A stretch of DNA of 64,000 nucleotides from Macquaria australasica (Eukaryota; Chordata; Actinopteri; Centrarchiformes; Percichthyidae). The translations under genes were made by a program, and so were the position numbers. This document shows, piece by piece, positions 1-10,100 of the stretch. The first letter of the stretch is position 1; the number at the start of each line of letters is the position of its first letter. Location: positions 434,001 through 498,000 of the forward strand of contig SEMN01000001.1 of assembly GCA_005408345.1 (NCBI GenBank), in the 5' to 3' direction. The notes under the pieces are model-generated. The model made no database searches. It saw only the letters and a list, made by a program, of their open reading frames with translations, and had not been told where the DNA came from.

Positions 1-640
1 GCAGTAATGGACCACAGCGGAGGTTAGAAATAGCAGCTGCGCAACAAGTTGGTCAAAACTGACAGACGAGGTGATTAATCCGACGCGTGGTGATACTCCT
101 AGTCCGACTTCCCTACTGTTCAACGCCGCAGATTTGTGAATAGATGCATGTGGAGACTGAAAGCGTCTTACAGTAACAGCTGAGTGGGAATTATGGTGTG
201 GGCGTGGCAGATAAAACTATTTTAAAAGGGAAGAGGGGCGACACACTCAATGGTATGACGCACTGGCAGGACCTTTTATTTTTTCCCCACCATGAGGCAC
301 ATGTTTACTTTGTGGATTATGACAAAACGCTTTCATTCCGTGAAGCTTCTCCTGGTCTTTTCTTTCCTTCTTTCTTTTACCTTTCTGCCTCTCTCTTCCT
401 TCTCTCTCACTACTATTAAGTCACAGGTGCAAATTTGAATGTGTGTGTTTTTTTTCTTTAATGTCATACCATACTTCTAACAGTGTGAGTTTGTGTCATA
501 TTAGGGTTAGTAGAGGTAGCCAATTATCCCAATCCTTTGGGTGTTTTTCCTTTCTCTGCGCATTCATCTTCATTATTAGCCTATTTCTATGTTAATTTAT
601 TTGATTTTAACATGCAAATAAACAAGAAATCTAACTCATT
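1..640. other. Window edge, no gene supported
   Basis: I see no open frame with recognisable protein similarity in this stretch. A canonical poly(A) hexamer AATAAA lies at 617-622 on the plus strand, followed by a T/G-rich run near 645-660. This would fit the 3' UTR end of a plus-strand gene whose coding part lies to the left of the window. The first 140 bases are richer in GC than what follows and could be the tail of a terminal exon, but no frame is convincing. Confidence 0.3.
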
Positions 641-664
641 TATTTAGTGTTGCTGTATTTTATT
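617..664. terminator. Facing poly(A) signals, possible tail-to-tail gene ends
   Basis: AATAAA is present on the plus strand at 617-622. The same hexamer is present on the minus strand at 659-664 (TTTATT as written). If both are used, two convergent transcripts would end within about 50 bp of each other or overlap. The minus-strand user could be an extended HAUS1 3' UTR or an unseen gene. Hexamers alone are weak evidence in AT-rich DNA. Confidence 0.3.
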
Positions 665-2450
665 CAGATTTTCTGAGTTCTAGCCTCACTATATATATAT
701 ATTTGGCACATTGTATAATATCTGTCCCACACAAAATGAATAATGTAGAGTCAATGTGAGTAAAAGTATGAACAGGAAGAGACAGAGGGATACATAACAT
801 ACACCTGGAAGACAAAGACAAATAGTGGCACAGCACATTGTCAAAACTTTTGTTCAAGAAAGCAACGCTTGAATTAGAAGGCAAAGATAAAAGATAGTGA
901 CCAAATAATAGACAAAACACAGACAACAAGTGTTATTATGCTCTGTGTGGGTCTGCGTGTGCCTCCAAAGTCAGTGGTTTTTGTTTTTCTTAATCTACAA
1001 AGATCAAGCTTCAAGTGAATGATATTTTGAATCTGTTGGCCTAACCATGGTGCCTTTCAATGAAGCAGGGGGCCTACTGGGTAAATTGCTTCCCAGTCCA
1101 CATCCATGACCCACTCCATGGTAACCGGTCAATCTACATGTCAGACTGCAGCGCAGACCTACAACAGTCAAACTGACAGAGACGTTGGGGTCTCCACGCT
1201 CGGCTCCACGGGGGTAGAACTGGCAGGGGGAGGAACTGAGACGTGATATTTTGCATACAAACTGGACAACAGGCCCCCTAGTTGGTTCCATTCTCTGTAC
1301 TTTAGCTTTAGGCACCCAGGGAGTGGCTCCAAGCCCCCTTTCATGTGCTGTTATCCCTCCAAAGCCTGTGGAATTTTGTTGTCAAACTCAAAAAGTTTCC
1401 TGCACTTGAGCAAATGTACTCACAACATGATTAGATTCATGTTTCGAGGTATGGTGAAACAAGTTCTGAAATATGTAGACGTGTAAGCAGGGGATGTTAA
1501 GGTTCTTATGTAAACCTATTGAAATAACCCACTGGGGAATTCCAGAAAAAAAAAAAAAATACTTGATTATGCCATTTTTGTCCCATTGCAAGGCTGGCTC
1601 ATGTCAGCAATCTACAGTACCAGTTCATAACATACCTGTCTTTACAAGAACAATGTAGAAATGACATATATGTATAATGTAATACAACTTTTAGTGCTCA
1701 TTTACCATAATAAGATGCCATCATTCAAATGTAAACTGTTTTGTTACTTTTAAAAAGATTCTTCTAAAGTTGCCATGAAGACAATCTAAAATATATTGCA
1801 GTTAATTCCTTTAAAAAAAAAAAAAAACCCCACACATTTCCAACACACTGAAGCCATTCAAATAAAACCACCTCTCACTGTGTTTGTTTCATCAGACAGA
1901 TGGATAATCAATATGCATCTGGCAGACACACTTCACCAAAGAAAGATTCTCACATGACATGTTAAAACTTGTTCAAATTGGGAACACAAGCCCTCTATTA
2001 GATAGCAGACACCAGAAAATAAAGACAAAACATTTGATTAGTGATAATGGTGTTTTGTAACAAACAGGAAGAGGAGGAGATTCCACCAAAGGAAAGAAAG
2101 ATCATGATTTACACTTTCTCCTCGACTGTGGCTTGAATTGAACATAAATCTAAATATTTTAAGTTTTATTTAAAGCATGATTCTTTTAAAATAAATCGGC
2201 TGTGATGGAACACACACACACTGACAGCCATGTGATATGTTTGAGGGTCTAGCTTGCCTCAAATGAACATAAACGTTTGACCTGCCAACACTGTTAATTA
2301 ATTTCCACACTAAAAGGTCTGATGGTCTCTGATAAATTGTTCAATAAGGTCTTTGTAAGTTGCACGTTAGCTCGAACAATAGACAGATTTGGTGAGTTAA
2401 GGTTCAGACGGTCTTTAGAGGCAGACAGGGGTCGGCTGCTGCAACACATG
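665..2450. other. Intergenic or 3'-UTR-like sequence, no gene supported
   Basis: This AT-rich stretch has short A runs (about 1545-1559 and 1812-1827) and no frame with recognisable similarity. A 103-codon open frame on the minus strand (1004-1315) falls in a locally GC-richer patch. It has no splice context and a protein composition I do not recognise. A longer HAUS1 3' UTR running left to the minus-strand poly(A) hexamer at 659-664 is possible. Confidence 0.35.
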
Positions 2451-2482
2451 ACAAAGAGTCACCAAGACATGGATAAGATTTC

Positions 2483-2488
2483 TTTATT
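2483..2488 (-). terminator. HAUS1: Poly(A) signal of HAUS1
   Basis: AATAAA on the minus strand (TTTATT as written), 63 bp beyond the HAUS1 stop codon at 2551-2553. It implies a very short 3' UTR with cleavage near 2455-2470. Confidence 0.6.
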
Positions 2489-2550
2489 ATTTTTCAAATG
2501 CAGAAAAAGTACAGCTCAAAATAGGAAAGGCTTTAACATCACAAACATCT

Positions 2551-5500
2551 TCACTTGAAGTCCATATTCATCTCAAGCTGGGAATCGATCGCAACCTGTA
2601 ATTGAGGAAACAAAATGGCATTAAAATCAAAATTCAGCAACCACATCTCCTCCATCGTTAAATTAACTATTAAGATACTCACCAATTCTCTTTTTGCTTC
2701 TTCTATTTTCACTTGAGCAAGAGATGGGCTCTGTTGTGGTTTAGAAGGTAAAAACATTTCATGAAGCCATATACAAAAAGATATTGGTTGTTTAAAAATA
2801 TCTTTAAAAAATGATTCACCCATTTCTGTCAAGTTGGCTTAATTAAGTCAAATTTACACACATAAAAAAAAATACCATCATACAAATATTCAGGATAATG
2901 TGAAAGCCCTTTTGTTGGACTGTTACAAGACAAACTGAGAACAAACGTACCGGGCTTAAGTCCATGTAAGGCTCCAGTTTCTTTTTCAAGGGGATTATTT
3001 CTTGTTTCAGCGTGGTGACTTCCTACAGAGAGAAAAATAAGAAGACACATTTCAAACCCCTGAAAGCAGAAAGTGTTACGTTTTCGTTACCATGGTGATT
3101 GACAGTGCTGCATGTGTTAACAGCTGGAATTACCTCAGAGAGCTGCACAATAGCCTGGTGGGTGATGGACTTGTCCATGTTCCTGGATACAAGTTGAGCC
3201 TGCAGGATTGACACAAGAGAATGAAACAGCCAACCAAGCTCCATTACAGAGCTCTGTCATGGCTGCGTAACTGTGATATTTTGAATATCCAGTCCCTCCT
3301 GACAATAATACGAGGGGCGTTAACTGTTGGACCAGTCCGCAGCATCATTTCTGTTCTCTAAACCACAGGCAGTAACCTGATGCCCACATTATACCCGGGC
3401 CAAACTACAGTCTGTCTTTCTTAACAAAAGAAAACTGGTAACTCCATAGAGGAAAGAACCGTGGCACGCCAGGAGGTTATTTGCTATTTTTCAGAGAGCA
3501 ATTTCTGCACCTTTGGTTACATTTTGGTCTTTTTTTCTGTGGCAACATTATTTAGGTATGTATTAATATATCTGCATAGCATATTAGCTATCACAAACTC
3601 AATTCTTAGCAGCCTAAGGTTTGTCTTCTCTGCCACTGCTAGACACTGGCAGAGGGTTTTCTAGAAGACTCTCCTCATCCTCTGCATCTTTCACCCTTCT
3701 AATTGTGCATTTTTATGGCACTGGTTGTTTGGTTTTTTTTGGCTTGTGTTGACTGGCATTTTTCCTTGCTGGTGGCTGAGGACACTAATAATTTATTCAT
3801 GGCTCTTCAGGCTGCATAGCAAAGTTGTCATTAGTACATTGTTGCTTGATTTTCTCACCCAGAGCAAACCTCCTACTAAGATATTAATATTTGAAACCAA
3901 ACTGTTTCTGCCTTATATTCAATAGCAGTATATTGTACCATGTGTCAGCACCTTAATGGCCAACTTAACTTGCACTATGCAGCAATTACGGATAGTTAAA
4001 ACAGCACAACATACCTCTGCCTTCTCCCGTCTGTTGCTGAGCTCTTTAGCCTTTGCCGTCACAAAATCCATGTTGAGCAGTCTCTCCTCCGCTTTAGCGC
4101 CCTCCACTGCCTGAGATTTGACAGTTTTGTTGATATCCCTGAAGACAATTAAGAACACTGATTACAGATGAAGTACAGTATAAAGCAGCAAATGGTTTAT
4201 GTCTGTTGTGACTGGATTTTGGCATGTGCCTACACACGGTATGCGATAGCCGAGGACTGTGTATTTTTTACTTTAACAGTGGTGCAAAGCAGTAGTAATA
4301 TCAACATGCCAAAGTCATCTTCTGCATCCATGTTCTTACTCTTGTAAGTTGCTCCGCAGCACCAGAGTAGCACCAAGTCTCTTTCTGAGCGCCCTGAGCT
4401 CCCTCTCAAGTCTCCTGTTGGACTTCTCTGCTTCCAGAAGTTCGTTGGTGAGGTTGTTCACTGCTGGCATGAAGCTAGACAAGATATAAAAATCCAAGCT
4501 GTTTTACGTGAAATCTCCACAATCTCAATGCTAACTTTTAATGCCTTTCATCCGGGAAACTACTGACAAGAAAATAGACTTCAACAGTGCAACAACTGTG
4601 TACCTGCCCAGCGATGTGTCTCTGACTCCAAGCACCATGGCAGTGTCCACCAAAGCAGACAAGTAGTCAGCAGTGGGTTTTGACAAGCTTGCACTGGACA
4701 GATCAACACCTTGTAGAAGAACATCCCGGAGATGAGCACCTAGACGGAGGAAACGCAGTTGAGTTCTGTGAAAATGCTGTGAATACTTCATGGTGTGAAT
4801 TAATGGACAACAGTGTTGTCTTACACTTGACTAAACTGTATACAGCAAAGTGAAGCATGTAAAGACACTGAATCAGCCTATTAAAAGGGTTTGTAACAAC
4901 TTGGGTCTCATTCCTAGTAATAATAACATTGTACTCGCATGTTAATTGCTGAGATCTGGGTGGCAACATTGCTAAAAGGTGATCCAACAGGTGTTAAACA
5001 AAACCCTGGCTTAGCAGACCTGATTTGAAAGAGAAAACATAGGCGAATGGTAATATTATTACCCAAACAGTCTGCTCATCAGTCATGATTTACAGATCGA
5101 CTTCCTGGTTCATCTTTGACTTGCTGTGCTTGCCATGCACCAAGAAATACTTTTTTAACGGATGAACAGTAGTGACACTGCCTAAACTGCGGCTTACCGT
5201 ATTTACAACCCGTCTGATCAATCATGTGTCTTGCTGCATCGCACTGTCTTCCCAGATCCCAGCAATTACTTCAGTGAGCACAGCGTTATCAGAACAGAGA
5301 GGAATGGTGACCAAAACCTATTCAAACACGGTATAAACCCATCTGTCCGTCGCTCACCATCAGCCTGATACTCTGCCGCTTTCTGTTTGAGGTCTTCAAT
5401 GAGGAGAGCTGTGTCGCTGCACCGGGCTTCGCTGGACTGTGCCAGCTCATGCAGTATGTCCACCGTCCTGGCGTTGACCTCGAAGCGTGGCACCGGCTGA

Positions 5501-5649
5501 TCCCCAAACACCGCGCCGAGCCAGCTGCTCACCTGAGGAGCGACATGAAGCAGGGTGACGGACAAAAAGGCCAACGGCGGTCACCGCATTGTCTCATAAA
5601 GTCGTGTTAGCAAGACACCGAGCATTACCTTCTTGATCTTTTCACACAT
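2551..5649 (-). CDS. HAUS1: HAUS augmin-like complex subunit 1 (9 coding exons)
   Basis: HAUS1 is a coiled-coil subunit of the augmin complex, which recruits gamma-tubulin to spindle microtubules for branching nucleation. Coding exons in transcript order are 5649-5629, 5532-5358, 4739-4604, 4474-4340, 4138-4015, 3199-3134, 3022-2951, 2730-2683 and 2595-2551. They total 822 nt, giving 273 aa plus TGA; the human protein is 278 aa. All introns are GT-AG and every phase joins in frame. Recognised blocks are WLGAVFGDQPVPRFEVNART near the N-terminus, LIEDLKQKAAEY, LVDTAMVLGVRDTSL, the LNMDFVTAKAKEL helix, and near the C-terminus SPSLAQVKIEEAKREL, which is nearly identical to vertebrate HAUS1. The first coding exon holds only seven codons (MCEKIKK). 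The start is the only in-frame ATG before the donor and lies in the GC-richer promoter patch. The gene diverges from MIS18A. Human HAUS1 is on chromosome 18, so this neighbourhood differs from human. Confidence 0.95.
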
Positions 5650-6513
5650 GGCGAACGAAGGGGCAGCAGAAACCACAACAACTAACTTCTTAAAACGCGT
5701 AAGCGGCCCCGGCAGCCCTTCAGAAAAAGGGACAACACTTCTTCGCTTTCTGGTTTCGCGCCTCCCCCATCCAAAAAAATCATTTTAATAACTTCCTGGT
5801 TACAGCCAACGAGAAGACGGAACAAATATCAAAGCTACTTTTGTTAACAACAACGATTTACAGTTTTTAAGTAAAATAGAAATAGACGAAAATTGGTGAC
5901 GAGTTAAATAGATACAAGCAAAAAACAAAACAAAAAAAAAACAGGTGGCGAATTGGGAAAATAAAAGACAATAAACGCTCGGTATTAACAAAGCTTATCC
6001 GGTTCACGTGTTCTCTAGGCTCCCAAAGATTAAGATCACATCAAGATCGTTAACGTCAGTTTCCATGACATTTTTCCACTTAGCTGGAAATGCTTAGAGT
6101 AGAAATCCTGACACACTTAATGAGAAATGTATGGAACAATGAATTAATGAATAATCAGTGTTTTAAATACATTTATTTTATTTGACACAGCAGAGAAAGA
6201 GAAGAACACATATTTTCATCAATGCAAGATCAATATTCATGTAGGCCTACAGCACAAACATCTATCCTTGGTAAATATAAAATAAATAAAGAAATAGGGA
6301 AAAACAGAAGAAAGAAGGGGACAAATGCAGGGGACAGACAATCCATAACAATTAACAGGAACACTAGAAAGATAAACAAATCAAAATTAAATAAATCAGT
6401 GGACTTCTTACTAATTCCCCAGGTCAGTTGGGTAAAAACTATCAAGACATAGACTGGCTCTTTTATCATGTAGGCCTATGTTAATTCTGTTAGTATACAG
6501 CAGGTAATTATAC

Positions 6514-6578
<65 letters not shown>

Positions 6579-7101
6579 GGATAATAATGTAGTCTATTTT
6601 TTCTGATTGTTAGGTTAAGGTTCTGAAGATGCATGTATGATAACAACACGTATGATTATTAGAGATTGCTTATCAGATCTGAAATTCCTTTTATTGGTGT
6701 TTAACAAAAGTATAAAATCATAGAGTTTACTGACGCATTTGGCGCGCCACTCACTAGATTTATCCAGCATCCTTACAATAAATATGATTGAAAAAATATA
6801 TCTATAAAAGCCACCAGCTCCTAAATAAAAACACCGAAACATCCTGAGTATAAACAAAGTATTACATGCGCATAATGCATACCGTGATCCCATTTCTGAA
6901 AGTATTACATTAAGCCAAAAAAAAAAAAAGGAAAAACAAAAAGCAACGGGCTCGTCTGTTTGTAGGCTCTTCTCTAACAGACGAAAGCGGAAGTACGAAG
7001 AGTGAAGCATCTCGCCTCGTCTGGATACTTCACGGATCTCCGCTTCACTGTCAACCACCCGCGTAAGTTCGAAGCGGCTTGTTTGGGAGAAGCTAGTAGA
7101 A
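5650..7101. promoter_or_regulatory. Divergent promoter interval HAUS1 / MIS18A
   Basis: The two start codons are 1452 bp apart and point away from each other. Next to HAUS1 there is a perfect E2F-type site TTTCGCGC at 5754-5761. There is a CACGTG E-box near 6005. Just upstream of the MIS18A ATG there is TTCGAA at 7068-7073, which fits the CHR element (TTYGAA) bound by DREAM/MuvB in cell-cycle promoters. The middle is AT-rich and holds an (AT)n microsatellite, so two separate core promoters are as likely as one shared promoter. Function of the sites is inferred from motif matches only. Confidence 0.5.
6519..6575. repeat. (AT)n microsatellite
   Basis: About 28 uninterrupted AT units lie between the HAUS1 and MIS18A promoters. 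It is self-complementary and so prone to cruciform formation and length polymorphism. Confidence 0.95.
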
Positions 7102-10100
7102 ATGGCGGCGAGAGAAAAGCCGTTAAAACACCGACAGAAAAGTGTACATACCACGTTTGAAACGTCCAGTGTGGACTCCACCGTCGTCGAAGAAAAGTTG
7201 TTTGGCCAAGCAGAGGAGGACGAGGACAGCGACGACGGACCCGTGATCTTCATCTGTGGGAAGTGCAACCTGGCTGTTGGGGATTCAATGTCTTGGGATG
7301 GAAGTGAAGACGACCAAAACCAAATACGATTGAAGCGTGAGTATGGTTTTTTTTTAGATCGCTTGCTTTTCTTCTTTTCGTGCCCAAAGTGACTACTCGA
7401 GGTGAAGAAAGCAATTTCAAGAAAGTCATCGCCACTTTGCTACATGTAACGTATAAGGTGTCCGTTATTTTGCATATAACTTTACAGTTAACCTGTGACG
7501 TTAAGTTATATAAGTCAGTTGGACTGCCACCCGCAAATCACAGCCCAAATATATAAATATATATCTATATATATATATATTCTACTATTGTTTTTTTCAC
7601 TTTAAACTTCAAACTGGAGAGCTAGTTATTGAGCAGGTTGACTGAAAGGTCTGATAGAATGGTGCATTCAAATGCAGTTGTAGAGGTTGGTAAATTTACG
7701 TTTGCAAGTTACCTTATGAATACAGTGCTGCACTATGATGCTGACATGTCTGTTCTGTTTTGGTCTTAGGGGTCACTGACAATGTCTTGGTTGGAAAGGA
7801 CACTCGCGTGTATGAAGCGAGCAAACGATCGCAATGGTAAGAAGGTCCTGTCCTGGAGTGGATGAAGTACTTAGATCATTTACTCAAGTAAAATTACCAA
7901 TAGAACAATGTAAAATAATCCATTACATTTAAAAGTTATGCATTCAAAAGTAATAGCACAGAAGTAATATCAGCAAAGTTTACTTAAAGTGTAGTAATTA
8001 AAATAGCTCATTATGCTGCAGGATTGCTCCTGTCAAAGTTATTATATAAAATATATTGTATTATTGGATTGTTATAACTTGTGCTTGATATTGTAAGCAG
8101 CATTTTATAGTATAGTATGGGGAGGTCCCATTTTAAATGCTTTATATATTGTTTGGTAGTTTAATCTATAACAATGCATCATATTTTATAAGATGATCAT
8201 ATGTTTTGTTTGTGAAATTTTAGTAACTAGTGACTATAGCTGTAGTGGAATAAAAAGTACACGTATCCTAATTGTATTTAAGCACAGCACCTGAGTAAAT
8301 GTACTTAGTCACGTTTCACCACCGGTCCTGCCCCATACACCGGGTCTTCGGGTAACCAAAAGATAAAACTTAATTTTGTCAACTCTAATTTTGTTTTCCA
8401 CTCATTAAATTAAGTGAGACGTCCCAGAAAAATGAAAGCATTGGTCATTTGCTTAAGTAACTTAAAGTAATCTAAATGTACATCCAGTGCCGAAGCAAAG
8501 TATAGTGTGAATTTTTTGGAGGATATTAAAAACTTAGAGTTTGTTAAGTGTTTGACTTTGTCCTGGGAGACCAGGATTAATGTCCTATCTTCAACCAATG
8601 GTCAACAGTGGTTTATTTTACCCATTACCGTTTTGCCCGACCATAGCCACAATATTCCCTAACCAAACAGTTTTAGTTGTCTAAACCTACCCATGCCATT
8701 ATTATAGGGGTGGTTGATGGATATGTGTTGCTTTTGAATGCATTGACAAGCAACTTATCAGTATTTTAAATACTCTTTGGATTAAATCTGCCCCGCTATC
8801 TGATTTGGGCTAAACTGTTCTTTCTTTTTTTGGAATTTTACCTCTGCAGTCTGATTGTGGATCTGTTCTGTCGAGGCTGCCACTCTGTGCTTGGCATGGT
8901 TTACGCATCCACGCCTAAGCACCTGGACCACAAGAGACTTACATTCTGTTTCAATGTAGCAGACATCGACAGGTATGTTTAAAGCTGGGTTATTAGGAGG
9001 AATGTTTAAAGACACGTACATCAGTTCACAAAAAAGTTATTGCACAAGATAAAAAGCGTGCAGGTGCACTTTCAGTAGAGTCAGTTCTGTATCTGAGAAG
9101 ATAATCTCCAGTGAAATAGTCCCCTTATTTACTGTATGTAGAAACGTCAACGTCTATTTTGCCTGGAAACTTGAAAACATGGACACTCATTTATAAAGTG
9201 GTATTAACAAAGTGAATCTTAGTGACATCGGCATATTCTCATGACCAAATAAAATAATGTAGAAATAAAAACCCTACTTTGTTGTGGGGGGAAAAATATC
9301 AAATCTTGACACAAATTGTCAAGAAAAGAAGTGGCACAAGGAATTAAAAGCCAAACTCCATGTGATTTAAATAACGATATGTTGTGAATTGCTTTCCTAA
9401 AATTGAAACAGTCATTTTTAAAACTAGCAGTCCAGTACCACGCCACAAAGTATGGCTTCTACAAAACTGAAAGTGATAAGCTTTACACTGGCAGTGTTTA
9501 TAGCTGGGGTGTTGTATTGAATTGCATTAGTTGTACAGGTGTTATGGTACACCCACCCCACCCCTGTACCTGCATCCTAATATTCTCCTGTGAATCTTTT
9601 CCAGCTATGTGCTTGGCTCTGCAAGCCAGATGTTGGCAGCAGAGGGCCCTAAAGAGCAGCCAGTCACACTGGACTACAGAGGCATTGTTGAACAACAGTT
9701 GACAGAGGTAAATTACTGCTGCTGCTTTTCTTTGTCTGTTTTCTCTGATGCTGTATTGCTGTGAGATAAAATGTTTCATCCGCTGAGTAGAATATCTGCA
9801 CTAAAGCTCATTGCAATGTGTAACAAGGACTATTTCTCCAAACACAGGTAAAGTTTAGTCCTTTAAAATTGTATTGTTGATGTGTAAAAATGATGAAAAT
9901 GCCACAGATCTGACCTGCACATTGCCAGTTATGGCATGAGTCACCGTTCTGTTGTCTTGCAGACAGTGCTCTCACATTGCTTCAGAGCAGTTCTCTCTCA
10001 TTGATTATCAATGCACAGGTTGTACTACTGATGACATCAGCTTTGTTCTGGGAAGCCCTCACTCCTGTGACGGGCAGACGTTTACCTCAGACATTACCTC

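Noticed and set aside
1004..1315. 103-codon minus-strand open frame
   Set aside because: GC-richer patch but without splice sites joining it to another exon and with an unrecognised, irregular composition.
7102..7392. Single-exon 96-codon reading of MIS18A exon 1
   Set aside because: After codon 78 the frame runs through a GTGAGT donor into intron. The spliced model continues the zinc-fold protein.
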